From assembly GCA_020438845.1 (NCBI GenBank), contig JAGQTV010000011.1:82730-146729 (forward strand): a stretch of 64,000 nt of DNA. The letters are read 5' to 3'. Source of the DNA: Mycobacterium sp. Its GTDB lineage: Bacteria > Actinomycetota > Actinomycetes > Mycobacteriales > Mycobacteriaceae. This document shows positions 42,901 to 52,015 of the stretch, piece after piece. Below the pieces are notes generated by a model. It did not search any database and was not told the DNA's origin. It worked only from the letters and a program-made list of their open reading frames with translations. Position numbers and translations under genes: made by a program. How positions within the stretch are numbered: position 1 is the stretch's first letter; each line of letters starts with the position of its first letter.

Positions 42901-44976
42901 CTACGTCGCTGACATTTCCGCACGTTTGGCCAGCGCCAACTCCCGGATCTTGGCGAGATCGGAGTCGGTATAGACCCCGTTGACACCGGAGATCGCGGCG
43001 AGTTTCATGCCATGCTTCAGCCCGAGCCGATAGATCTCCTTGACCTTCTCCCATTCGATATTGCGTCCGACGGTGAATGTCTCGTAGCGACCCTCGAGCG
43101 CCAGAACGATGGTCTCGGCCAGGCAGGCGTAGGCAACACCCTTCGGCAGGCCGATTCCCTTCATCCGCGGGTCACCGGGCAGTTCGATCTCCCCGGACTC
43201 GATGACCAACACATCGGGTCGCTTGGCAACATCGGATGCCGAGAGGTCCAACGGCCGCGCGACATCGGTGATGACCGCACCCGGCTTCACCTTCATGATG
43301 TCGAGCACCTTCTTGCCGGCCCCCGAGGTTGCCGTGACAATGACATCCATGTCGGCGATGTGCTCGTCGGCATCGGCACCCACGTGGATCGTCGCACGCG
43401 GGTTCTCCCGTTCGATGTCAGCCTTCAGCGCCAACAACTTGGCCGGTTCGATCGAGACCAGCCACAGTTCGTCGGCGGCCATCGCCAACAGGCGCGCACA
43501 TACCGAGCCGATGGCGCCGGTCGCGCCGACCACCATCGCCTTGCCCTTGATATGCCCCTTTTCGTCCACTTCAGCGATGCCGAGTCGGCGGACCGCGTCA
43601 TGGGCGGCCCACAGCGCACCCGATGCGCTATAGGAGTTGCCGGTGGTGATGGGGAGCGGTGCGCGCTTGGCCACCGTGACACCGGCGTCGCCGACGACCT
43701 TCGTGAACGCGCCGAGGCCCATGATCTGGGCGCCCATCTTCTGCGCCATGTCGGCCGCCTCGAGGAGCCGCGAGTAGGTGAACTCCGGATCGTGCGCCAT
43801 GAGTTCCTTGGGCGTGCCGCCGACGGTGATGAGCCAGCCCTCGACCTCGGCGCCGGTCGGGGACTTGATACCGGTGACATGGCTGTAGACGAACGGTGGC
43901 GCGTGTGCCATCAGCTTCTCGACGCCATCCATGAACATCCCCGGCGCCACGTCGGCGACGGCATCGAGCGCTTTTACGTTGCGGAAGTACTCCTGGGACA
44001 GCGGGTGAATCACGAAAGCGAACCGGGACCTCCGCTTGAAGCCGCTCGGGTAGAGGATCCGTGGCTGTAGCTGCGCCGACTGGATCATGTCGAGCAGGTC
44101 GTCATCGGACAGGCGTGACTCCTCGGCTTGGCCCGCCACCAGCATCAGGGCCTCAAGCGTCGCCTCATTGACCACCACTCCTTCGAACGGCTGCGGCACA
44201 TCGTCGAGGATCAGGTCTACTCCACGCTCCCGCAGGCTGTTCAGCCGCTCCTCGCCGATCGACGTCGAGATGAGGGTCTTGCCCTTCAGGTCGTTCAACT
44301 CGAACTGCGCGAGTTCCCGGAAGGTGGCCACCACGACGTCGCAGTCCTGCAGGGCCTTGCGAACCCTCGACTCGATGATCTTTCGGCCCGGGGCGGTGGT
44401 CGCCGACACCACCGCGGAGGGGATTTTTCCAAGAAGCCAGCCCGAGGCGGACATCAAGCGCTCGAACACCTCGAACGGAGTGTGAATGTCGGCGAGGCCG
44501 TACTCGACCGCCGGGTCGGCGAAGCGGAAATTCTGTGTGCTCTCCGAGAGCACTCGAGTGGTGCGGTAGTGGTTTCGCCCGCCGAGCACAACCACTCGCG
44601 CATTGGCGAAGTAGCCGGGCATCTCGCCGGACAGGTGCCGAATGGTCCACTCCTGCAACACGTTGCGCAACCGGTGGCCATCGGTGACAACCACCCCGGT
44701 GGACGCGTCGGTATCCGCACCGAGGGCCTTCCGAAGACTGTCAGGATTGCCCTTCAGGGTTCCGGCCACCTGGGCGTCGTGGACTCCGCTGACCCCGATG
44801 GCCGCGGCCCGGCCAGACCACTTACGCAGTTCTTCGACAGCCCGCTTGATGCTGCCGCCGGTACCCACCCGGACGATTCGGAAGTCCCCTCCCAGAAACT
44901 CCACGGACTCGTCGTAGTCCCGCCCGGGGCCGCTCAGGCTGATATTGACGACCAGCGATTGCCTGTGTTCAGTCAT
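42901..44976 (-). CDS. large reductase with AAR-like C-terminal domain
   Basis: A 691-residue protein. The C-terminal half (about 345-690) resembles cyanobacterial long-chain acyl-ACP reductase, which makes fatty aldehydes. The shared pattern runs from AHAPPFVYSHVTG through MGLGAF and TTGNSYSA to the NADPH loop VVGATGAIGS (about 481-490), then CLAETIVLALEGRYETF. The N-terminal half (about 1-330) contains a Rossmann-like RVVVLGG and CDVVVATF segments but no family I recognise. ATG at 44976 follows gaagagag. It sits 25 bp after an SDR of the fatty-acyl reductase type, so both probably process one lipid. Fused forms this long are not standard AAR. Confidence 0.78.
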   Translation of the reverse strand: MTEHRQSLVVNISLSGPGRDYDESVEFLGGDFRIVRVGTGGSIKRAVEELRKWSGRAAAIGVSGVHDAQVAGTLKGNPDSLRKALGADTDASTGVVVTDGHRLRNVLQEWTIRHLSGEMPGYFANARVVVLGGRNHYRTTRVLSESTQNFRFADPAVEYGLADIHTPFEVFERLMSASGWLLGKIPSAVVSATTAPGRKIIESRVRKALQDCDVVVATFRELAQFELNDLKGKTLISTSIGEERLNSLRERGVDLILDDVPQPFEGVVVNEATLEALMLVAGQAEESRLSDDDLLDMIQSAQLQPRILYPSGFKRRSRFAFVIHPLSQEYFRNVKALDAVADVAPGMFMDGVEKLMAHAPPFVYSHVTGIKSPTGAEVEGWLITVGGTPKELMAHDPEFTYSRLLEAADMAQKMGAQIMGLGAFTKVVGDAGVTVAKRAPLPITTGNSYSASGALWAAHDAVRRLGIAEVDEKGHIKGKAMVVGATGAIGSVCARLLAMAADELWLVSIEPAKLLALKADIERENPRATIHVGADADEHIADMDVIVTATSGAGKKVLDIMKVKPGAVITDVARPLDLSASDVAKRPDVLVIESGEIELPGDPRMKGIGLPKGVAYACLAETIVLALEGRYETFTVGRNIEWEKVKEIYRLGLKHGMKLAAISGVNGVYTDSDLAKIRELALAKRAEMSAT

Positions 44977-45001
44977 GGGATCTCTCTTCAAGCCATTGCT
45001 G

Positions 45002-46081
45002 TTAGATCATTGCCTGGGAGTCGAACTCCGGGTGGGCCGCCATGAAGTCGAGCAGCTTTCCGGCGTAATCGCGAAAATGGGGACATCGGACCCCGGTGCC
45101 TTCGAGGTCGGCCACGGCTTGCGCCGTGCCGTAAGTGGTGGGGAACGCAAAATAGTCCAGGGTCTCCGCAGGGAGACCGGTGAGCAGTTCCATCCCGGGG
45201 ACCGTGTCGAGCAGTCCGCGAACGACCGATACCGGGATGGGCAGCCAGACCAGCTTCCTACCGAGGTGCTTGCCGAAAGTCTCGGCCACCTCGCGAGCCG
45301 ACGGTGGATCGGGGTCGGTCAACTGGTACGTCTTGCCCTCGGAACGATCAAGGACGCTCAGAGCGTCCATCGCTGCAATGACGTAGTCCCGCGGAACCAG
45401 CGATGCCATGACGGTCTTGTCGACGCTAGGCAGGAACGTCACGCCGGGCAGTCGCTTCATATAGGTGGCAACAAAGTAGGGCCCGTCATACTTCTGGGTC
45501 TCACCCGTGCGCGAGTCCCCCACTACGATTCCAGGGCGGTAGATGGTCGCCGGCAGCCCCTCGGCGATCGCCGCGCGCACCAGTCGTTCGGCCTCGTATT
45601 TCGTTGACTCATAATGATTTTGAAACTTCTGACCCTCCTCAAGCATCTGCTCGGTGAATTCGCCGTCGTAGGCGCCGGAGACGTAGCAGGTGCTCACGTG
45701 CTGCAGTCGACGGAAGTTCGACCGCTCCCGGCAGAACTGCAGGACGTTGTCGGTACCGACGATGTTGACCAGCTTCGCGATGTCCTCAGGTACCGAAAGG
45801 TCGTATACGGCCGCGAGGTGCCAGACCTCGTTGACGTCATCGACCGGGACGGAATCGGAAAGCCCCAGGCCTCGCGCCGTGATGTCGCCCTCGACGAGTT
45901 GGACCCGGTCGGCGGTGTGGGGATGGGCTGCCTGAATTTCAGCCAGCTTGGCCTTCGCGGTATCCATGTGCCTCGCCTGCACGATGCAGATGGCCGTGGC
46001 TCCCTCCCGCTTTTCGAGGATGCACGGGAGTAGGGCCGACCCGAGGAAACCCGGGAACCCGGTCATCAACACTGCACTCAT
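45002..46081 (-). CDS. SDR reductase, NAD_binding_4/thioester-reductase type
   Basis: A 359-residue extended SDR similar to the reductase domain of fatty acyl-CoA reductases and carboxylic acid reductases. The NADP loop TGFPGFLGSAL starts at residue 7, a VEGDIT strand follows, and the catalytic Tyr-Lys is YESTKYEAE (about 157-161). It should reduce an acyl thioester or an aldehyde. It is the first gene of a two-gene operon with the AAR-like protein. ATG at 46081. Confidence 0.84.
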   Translation of the reverse strand: MSAVLMTGFPGFLGSALLPCILEKREGATAICIVQARHMDTAKAKLAEIQAAHPHTADRVQLVEGDITARGLGLSDSVPVDDVNEVWHLAAVYDLSVPEDIAKLVNIVGTDNVLQFCRERSNFRRLQHVSTCYVSGAYDGEFTEQMLEEGQKFQNHYESTKYEAERLVRAAIAEGLPATIYRPGIVVGDSRTGETQKYDGPYFVATYMKRLPGVTFLPSVDKTVMASLVPRDYVIAAMDALSVLDRSEGKTYQLTDPDPPSAREVAETFGKHLGRKLVWLPIPVSVVRGLLDTVPGMELLTGLPAETLDYFAFPTTYGTAQAVADLEGTGVRCPHFRDYAGKLLDFMAAHPEFDSQAMI

Positions 46082-46446
46082 TTCTTCCTCGCATTCAGCT
46101 GCCGAAGATCAATGGGCGCTGCGCGCCTGACGCAGGTGTGCGCCCCTTAGCGGCCATGCTTCCAGAACCAGCATGGTCGCCGACTGCATAACTGAGAAAT
46201 CTACTGGACCACCAGCCCAGGTCCGATGGTCATGCAGCAGTACTGGCAGGAGGGTGAGCTCACTACCGCCGCTGGTCGGTGGCTGGTTGCGGACCGGTGC
46301 ACTCCGATCCGGTTGATCAATGGGTTATGAGCGTCGCGCGGCCCGCGTCAGGGGCGGGAAGGTTTGTCTCGGTTGCGGCCGTCCCAGGGTGTCGTCGCAG
46401 TGTTTTACGCTTCGGTCATGCGGGCAACGCCTGAGGTAGCGGTACG
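46082..46446. other. intergenic region with inverted repeat
   Basis: About 365 bp between divergent genes, so it should hold both promoters. A perfect 7-bp inverted repeat (ccatgct at 46154-46160, agcatgg at 46170-46176, 9-nt spacer) is an operator candidate for the reductase operon. A 34-codon open frame at 46226-46330 (plus) has no supporting feature. Confidence 0.45.
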
Positions 46447-47889
46447 GTGAGTCAGCCGGTGTGGCTCCGCCCGACCGCGATGTTGTGCGGTGCGGTTGCC
46501 CTGATCTCCAGCTGTGCCAGTGAGCCCCCACCGGTTCTGGTGGAGGGTCGCGCGGTATCGATGCGTTATGACCCCAACCGGGTCGCGGGGCTACCGGTCA
46601 GCGACGGCCCGAGCGGGCCGCGAGCGGCGCCGCCCTCCGCGGCCGGGCGGGTCCGCAACACCGACGACGGCAGCGTCGACCGGCTGGCGCTGCTCGCCGT
46701 GGACGACATCGAGGATTACTGGCGACAGCACTATAGGGAGCAGCTGCCCGGGTCTTTTTCCCCTGTGTCAGGCCTGGTCTCGGTGGACCCGGAAGAATCC
46801 CACCCGAAAGTCTGCGGCAATGACCCCGAGGAGTTCTCCTTCAACGCCGCCTACTGTCTGCGCTCCGATGTGATCGCCTGGGACCGGGTCGGGCTGCTGC
46901 CGGTGGCTGAGAAGTTCTTCGGTGAGGTGGCGGTCAATGGGCTGCTGGCCCACGAGTACGGCCATGAGCTGCAACACAAAGCCGGGTTGGTCGACGACGC
47001 GACCCCGCTGCTGGTGTCCGAGCAGCAAGCCGACTGTTTCGCCGGGGTATACCTGCGCTGGGTTGCTGAAGGCGAATCCCCCCGCTTCGCACTGAACACC
47101 ACCGACGGCCTAGACAAGGTCCTGGCCGGGGCAATCGCGATTCGTGACCGGCCACCGGATTTCAATCCACTCGGGGTCCTACCAGTGGAGGCGTCCCACG
47201 GCACCGCGCTGGATCGGGTGTCGGCCGTCCAGCAGGGCTTCGACCTCGGCGCAGGCAGTTGCGCGCGGATCACAATGGCCGACATCACCGCACGCCGTGG
47301 CGACATTCCCGCCGCGCTCTTCGATCCGGCCGGCACCCAGAGTGATATGCCGATCACCGAGCAGGCGCTGTCGTCGTTGGTGGCTGAACTGAACACCGTC
47401 TTCTCCCCTACACGGCCGCCGTCGTTGCGGCTGGGCGTGTCCTGCGCCGCGGGACCAGTTGCCTACTGTCGCGACAGCAACACCGTGGAAGTCGATCTCG
47501 GTGCGCTGCAGCAGATCGGCACCCCGGCCAGTGAAAGCCAGCGAGTCCTTCTGCAAGGGGACAATTCGGCGATTTCGGTGGTGACGTCGCGCTACATGCT
47601 GGCCCTGCAGAATGAACGGGGAGTCGACGTCGATGGCCAGGGTGCCGCGATGCGCACAGCGTGTCTGACCGGAGTGGCGCAAAACAAGATGGCCGACCCC
47701 GCAACCGCGACGGGCGACCTGGTGCTGGGTACGGGAGACCTCGACGAGGCGGTATCGGGCCTGCTGACCAACGGAATCGCCGCCAGTGACGCAGCCGGGA
47801 CCAGTGTGCCCTCCGGGTTCACCCGTATCCTCGCGTTCCGTTCGGGTTTGACGGGCGATCCCGAACGCTGCTACCGGTTGTTCGGGTGA
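46447..47889 (+). CDS. lipoprotein zinc metallopeptidase
   Basis: A 480-residue exported lipoprotein. A signal peptide ends in the lipobox LISSC, with C23 to be acylated. The metallopeptidase core has HEYGH at 169-173 and SEQQADCFAG as the third-ligand region, the same family as the 9.7-kb gene but twice the length. The C-terminal half (about 270-480) has conserved Cys residues and no recognised family. GTG start at 46447. Its stop overlaps the next gene's GTG by 4 nt, so the two are coupled. Confidence 0.86.
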   Translation: MSQPVWLRPTAMLCGAVALISSCASEPPPVLVEGRAVSMRYDPNRVAGLPVSDGPSGPRAAPPSAAGRVRNTDDGSVDRLALLAVDDIEDYWRQHYREQLPGSFSPVSGLVSVDPEESHPKVCGNDPEEFSFNAAYCLRSDVIAWDRVGLLPVAEKFFGEVAVNGLLAHEYGHELQHKAGLVDDATPLLVSEQQADCFAGVYLRWVAEGESPRFALNTTDGLDKVLAGAIAIRDRPPDFNPLGVLPVEASHGTALDRVSAVQQGFDLGAGSCARITMADITARRGDIPAALFDPAGTQSDMPITEQALSSLVAELNTVFSPTRPPSLRLGVSCAAGPVAYCRDSNTVEVDLGALQQIGTPASESQRVLLQGDNSAISVVTSRYMLALQNERGVDVDGQGAAMRTACLTGVAQNKMADPATATGDLVLGTGDLDEAVSGLLTNGIAASDAAGTSVPSGFTRILAFRSGLTGDPERCYRLFG

Positions 47890-48647
47890 ACGCGATGGAC
47901 GACGCGGCGGATCCTGAAAAGACCCGGGAGATTCGGAAGATGAGGACTCCCCCGCCCGCCGCTCCGACACGTCACATCCCGACCTCACCCCCCGACGGCC
48001 CCACGAAGTTCATCCCGGTCTCGCCCCCGCCGCACCGGCACATCTCACCACCGCCACCGCGATACCGGCCGCCCGTCGGACCGCCGCCGCCCCGGCCTGC
48101 ACCACCGACCGCTGCCCCGACTCCGCCGAGAAGGGCTGACCGACACCCTGAGCCGGCGACGGAGCTTCCGTGGTGGCAGACCATCAACCGGGACCGGCCC
48201 CAACCGTCGCCAGCACAGCCCGCACCGCCACCCCCACCGCCGGCGAGTCGTACCCCCGGCCCGACTGCACCACCCCCGGCCCCGCGACCCCGCACCCCGC
48301 CCGAATCCGGCCGCTCGACGTCCTTATGGTGGCTCACCGCCGCGGCCGGCTTGGTCGTCGTGATCGCCAGCGTGGCGCTGACCCTCTCACTGATCGGCAC
48401 CCGTTCGGCCTCAAGGGTTCTCGACATCACATCGGCCCAAAGGCAAGTCGAACGAATCCTGCGCGATCCGATTGATGGGTACGGGGCAGCCGAAGTGAGC
48501 GGGGTGGTGTGCAATGGCGGCGTCAACCCGACCATCCGCAAAGACACCGGATTCGCTTGCGATGCCGTCGTCGACGGGGTGCCGCGGAAAGCTGCCGTGG
48601 TCTTCCAGGACGACGACGGTACGTACGCCGTCGATCGGCCGCGCTGA
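47886..48647 (+). CDS. proline-rich membrane protein with DUF4333
   Basis: A 253-residue protein. A cytosolic Pro-rich half (about 18-145, runs of PPPP) precedes one membrane helix (about 149-172) and a C-terminal extracytoplasmic DUF4333 domain (about 178-253), with two Cys (VVCNGG and FACDAVV) that could form a disulfide. The layout is common in mycobacterial cell-envelope proteins. GTG start overlapping the metallopeptidase stop (gtga). Confidence 0.8.
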   Translation: MNAMDDAADPEKTREIRKMRTPPPAAPTRHIPTSPPDGPTKFIPVSPPPHRHISPPPPRYRPPVGPPPPRPAPPTAAPTPPRRADRHPEPATELPWWQTINRDRPQPSPAQPAPPPPPPASRTPGPTAPPPAPRPRTPPESGRSTSLWWLTAAAGLVVVIASVALTLSLIGTRSASRVLDITSAQRQVERILRDPIDGYGAAEVSGVVCNGGVNPTIRKDTGFACDAVVDGVPRKAAVVFQDDDGTYAVDRPR

Positions 48648-48843
48648 CCGCCGAAGCCGAGGTTTACCGGACGGTTCATTGTCGGCGGTGTAGTCGGGGT
48701 CCGACCGCCTTCAGTGCAAAACTACAGGGGAAGATCCGTCTAACTCGCCGCGTGGTCTGAGGTCTGGCGGCCGGGCACAACGACATCCGGGCGACATCCA
48801 GGCGGATTCAAGGCTGCCGATCTTGGGTACTGGAGGGGTGGGA

Positions 48844-50130
48844 ATGGGCGAGGCTAATCTCAGCCGCTACGCATTGATCGAGGAGATCGGCCAAGGCGGC
48901 ATGGGCACCGTGTATCGCGCAACAGACACCAAATTGCTGCGTGAAGTCGCGATCAAGGTCCTCCGGCCTGAACTGGTATCGATGCCCGGCTACGTTGAGC
49001 GCTTCCGTCGTGAGGCTTATGCGGCCGCGCGACTGAGCGAACCCCACATCGTCCCCGTCTATGAGGCCGATGACACTGATGGACAGCTGTTCATCGTCAT
49101 GCCATTGATCGATGGCGTCGACCTGAACGTCGTTCTCGCCCGTGACGGGGCTATGACTCCAGAACGGGCAATACATGTCGTGGACCAGGTTGGGGCTGCT
49201 TTGGACGCAGCGCACAGTTCCGGATTGGTGCACCGGGATGTCAAGCCCCCCAACATCCTCGTCACGGCGCGGGATTTCGCCTACTTGATTGATTTCGGCA
49301 TCGCCAATGCCGACTACGACACAAAACTCACTGCCACCGGAACCACTGTGGGCACTTGGGGATACATGGCCCCGGAGCGGTTCACCACCGGTGTCGCCGA
49401 CGAACGCGGCGACACCTATGCCCTGGCATGTGTCCTCTACCAGTGCCTCACCGGTATCCAGCCATTCGCCGGTAATGGCATGCCGCAGCAGGTGCACGGG
49501 CACTGCTATTTGGCCCCTCCGCGCCCGACATCGATGGTTCCAACGCTGCCGTCAGCCTTCGATGAGGTGGTGACGCGCGGCATGGCAAAGGATCCCGACC
49601 AGAGATACCAGACGTGCCATGAACTCGTCGAAGCGGCGCGGCACGCCCTGACCGCGCCCGAACCCGCTGCCGACGTGCACGGCGCGCGTCGGCCACCCGC
49701 GTTGCCCCTCACCATGCCCGCGGCCCTCTACAACGAACAGTTGCATCAAGCCCAGACCAAGTCGGCTTCGCCACAAGGGCCGCCACCGGGCCGGCCCTCG
49801 GAGCTGATTACTCCACCCCATCACCGCTCACGTGGTTCCAAGATCGGACTGCTCGCCGGCGCAGCCGCGGTCGTTGCCGGGATGATCGGCGCGACGTTTG
49901 CTTTGAACGCCCGCGACCACACCACTGGGACCGCTGCTCCTGGGCCAAAGCGGGCACCCGCTTCATGCCACATCGTGGCAGATCCGATGGCAGACATTGC
50001 CGTTAGGACCGATCAAGAGCCCAGGTTGCGCATCCCCGTGCCGCCTGGATGGCACCGCAGCACCAGGCAAGACGGCCAGACGGTCGTACTTCATCGCCTC
50101 GCTCACTGTGCAGGCGGCCAACGGCGATGA
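48844..50130 (+). CDS. Ser/Thr protein kinase, ectodomain apparently frameshifted
   Basis: A receptor-like PknB-type kinase of 428 residues. The kinase domain (about 8-270) is intact: glycine loop GQGGMG, Lys38, HRDVKPPN (Asp132), and DFG with Asp150. One membrane helix lies at about 341-361. The ectodomain is only about 65 residues in this frame and ends in a basic, unrelated-looking tail (VVLHRLAHCAGGQRR). A shifted frame continues to 50194 with a protein-like C-terminus, so an indel near 50085-50100 is likely. The ATG at 48844 follows ggagg by 7 nt. Confidence 0.85.
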   Translation: MGEANLSRYALIEEIGQGGMGTVYRATDTKLLREVAIKVLRPELVSMPGYVERFRREAYAAARLSEPHIVPVYEADDTDGQLFIVMPLIDGVDLNVVLARDGAMTPERAIHVVDQVGAALDAAHSSGLVHRDVKPPNILVTARDFAYLIDFGIANADYDTKLTATGTTVGTWGYMAPERFTTGVADERGDTYALACVLYQCLTGIQPFAGNGMPQQVHGHCYLAPPRPTSMVPTLPSAFDEVVTRGMAKDPDQRYQTCHELVEAARHALTAPEPAADVHGARRPPALPLTMPAALYNEQLHQAQTKSASPQGPPPGRPSELITPPHHRSRGSKIGLLAGAAAVVAGMIGATFALNARDHTTGTAAPGPKRAPASCHIVADPMADIAVRTDQEPRLRIPVPPGWHRSTRQDGQTVVLHRLAHCAGGQRR

Positions 50131-50194
50131 CCAGACTTACCTCAAAGATGCCGACACCATCGTCAAGGGTTTTCAGGTGCTCCCGCCGCGGTAA
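50087..50194 (+). pseudogene. displaced C-terminus of the kinase ectodomain
   Basis: The frame of 49997 carries FIASLTVQAANGDDQT and then a helical end (YLKDADTIVKGFQVLPPR), which looks like a proper ectodomain end. It is out of frame with the kinase by one base. A single indel would join them. Confidence 0.5.
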
Positions 50195-50244
50195 TTACTT
50201 CGATTCCCGACCGGCGATGATGCCGCCTTAGACTCCTGGGCTTT

Positions 50245-50370
50245 CTAGTTGTCGCGCTTCGCGATCATCAGCCAACCGAGCACTGTTGCCAGCGCAGTAG
50301 CCGCGTCGTCCGCGGCCGGCTGAACCCAGGCATTCCACGCCAACTCCGGCACCACCGCGTCTGTGAGAGA
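50245..50370 (-). pseudogene. possible gene remnant
   Basis: An open minus-strand stretch of about 42 codons reads VVPELAWNAWVQPAADD then ATALATVLGWLMIAKRDN and stops at 50245. An in-frame stop lies just upstream. It looks like the C-terminus of a lost gene. No family recognised. Confidence 0.3.
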
Positions 50371-50511
50371 GCCGCGAGATCATCGGCTCAGCTGCGTGAA
50401 TCAACTAATCGCACAGATGAGACACGCATATCGCACAAATGCGGTTAGCTGCCGCATTCGGGAACTGCTGGCAGTCCTTCGACGTTAAGTCGTCGCGGCC
50501 CCAGGAGAGGA

Positions 50512-50625
50512 TTGACATTGCCATTGAGCGAAACCCACAGGGCCTTGCTGGAGCGAATCGGCGCCAGGAGTGCGCGTATCGCGGTGCTCAGCGGGGCGGG
50601 GATTTCCGCCGAGAGTGGCACATGG
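50512..50625 (+). pseudogene. 5' remnant of a Sir2-type NAD-dependent deacetylase
   Basis: A TTG start follows aggagagg. The frame reads LERIGARSARIAVLSGAGIS then AESG, the exact start of the sirtuin NAD-binding loop (GAGISAESG). After about 36 codons the family resemblance stops (TWWKEAGRRRH) where IPTFRD would be expected. The rest of the gene is missing, and the 3' end of the MFS gene on the other strand follows. Likely a deletion or inversion scar. Confidence 0.72.
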
Positions 50626-50680
50626 TGGAAAGAAGCCGGCCGCCGGCGACACGCTTTGCCCTGCAGTCCGGGGACCGGGG

Positions 50681-51934
50681 TCAGCCGCGCCCACACTCCG
50701 CAAGGACCGATTCGTCTGCCCGCTCAGCTGTCCCCGTCGCATCGGGCACCGACTCAGCCAGAATGTGCAGATCCGGTGTAGGCAGCAGCATTCCGAGGAT
50801 CAATACGCTGATCGGAATGAAGCACAGAACAGTCAGAACCGCTTGCGGCCCATGATGATCCGCGATCATGCCTAGGATCGGGACAAACAAACCTCCGGCG
50901 CTGACTCCAAGTCCGAGTGTCACGCCTGAGGCCGTTCCGGGCCTTGTCGGTAGGTAGTCCTGGCCCAGCTTCACCAGAACCGCGAAGGGAAGGTTCACCG
51001 CAACCCCGGCGACCGCCGCCAGTGCCAGCGCGGCAGTCGGATTCGGGCACATGCGCAACGCAAGCAGCGCGGGCACGGCGACGATCCCGCCAACCTGGAT
51101 GGTACGTACCATCCCCAAGCGATCGGCGATGCGGCCACCGGTCACTGTGCCCAAGACCCCTCCACCGAGGAACATTGTCAGCGCCAGTCCGCCCAGGCCC
51201 GGCGATGCATGCAGGTTCCTGATCCAGTAGAGCGCGATGAAGGTGTTCATCCCGAAGTAGATGACTGAACGCACCACCTCCACGGCGGTCAGAACGAGGA
51301 ACGGTATCCACCGATCGCGGCCGTCGGAGTGCCTGTGGGTGACGTGTGCCGCTTCTCGACGCTGCTGGTACCGCCACAGGACGTAGCCCATCAGGACCGC
51401 CGGCGGGATGAACGCCGCTGTAGCACCGATCCCCATCGCCACGAAGGCGGGAGTGGCGAGTGCGGGAGCCAGGAAGAATCCAACGCTACCTCCGGCGGCA
51501 AAGAAACTCATCGCGGTGGCGCTGCGCCCTGCGTCCCGGCGAGCATCACGTCCTGCCCCCGGATGAAACAACGACACCCCAATCCCCGAGAGCAGCAACA
51601 ACAGCCACACCATTGGGTAACTCGGAGCCAGGCCGGTCAGTCCTGCGCTGATACCCGCGATGACGATGCCCGCCGGCGCGTGCCACAGGAGCTTGCGGCG
51701 GTCTACGAGCAAGCCGAAAAGCGGCTGCGGGATCGAGCTGCCGAGGGTGGCGGCCAAGGCCAGTCCGGCAGCTCCGGTGTAGCTATAGCCGCGCTCGAGG
51801 ACAAAGAAGGGGATCACGGCGGGCACGAGTCCCTGATAAAAGTCGTCGACGGCATGCGCGGCCACCCAATACTTCATGCCGACCAACGCGGCCTTGGGAC
51901 CCGTTGCCGGCGTCAGAGTTGCATGCGCGTTCAT
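50681..51934 (-). CDS. MFS transporter (fosmidomycin-resistance type)
   Basis: A 417-residue major facilitator with 12 hydrophobic segments. N-terminal VDDFYQGLVPAVIPFFV and LSGIGVSLFHPGAG are typical of the Fsr (fosmidomycin resistance) group of drug exporters. ATG at 51934, 73 bp from the divergent AraC gene, which probably controls it. The C-tail runs past a Sir2 remnant on the opposite strand, so the last residues may be newly acquired. Confidence 0.86.
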   Translation of the reverse strand: MNAHATLTPATGPKAALVGMKYWVAAHAVDDFYQGLVPAVIPFFVLERGYSYTGAAGLALAATLGSSIPQPLFGLLVDRRKLLWHAPAGIVIAGISAGLTGLAPSYPMVWLLLLLSGIGVSLFHPGAGRDARRDAGRSATAMSFFAAGGSVGFFLAPALATPAFVAMGIGATAAFIPPAVLMGYVLWRYQQRREAAHVTHRHSDGRDRWIPFLVLTAVEVVRSVIYFGMNTFIALYWIRNLHASPGLGGLALTMFLGGGVLGTVTGGRIADRLGMVRTIQVGGIVAVPALLALRMCPNPTAALALAAVAGVAVNLPFAVLVKLGQDYLPTRPGTASGVTLGLGVSAGGLFVPILGMIADHHGPQAVLTVLCFIPISVLILGMLLPTPDLHILAESVPDATGTAERADESVLAECGRG

Positions 51935-51988
51935 CCTCTACCCTTCCGTGTTTGGCACTACGTTAGGTAGCCAGCCCCCGCGCACGCT

Positions 51989-52015
51989 TCCGATAAAATG
52001 CCAATTTATGTCGGA
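51989..52015. promoter_or_regulatory. imperfect inverted repeat in MFS/AraC gap
   Basis: tccgataaa (51989-51997) and tttatgtcgga (52005-52015) form an imperfect inverted repeat with a two-base insertion. It lies on the AraC start codon, so it could be an autoregulatory operator. Confidence 0.35.
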
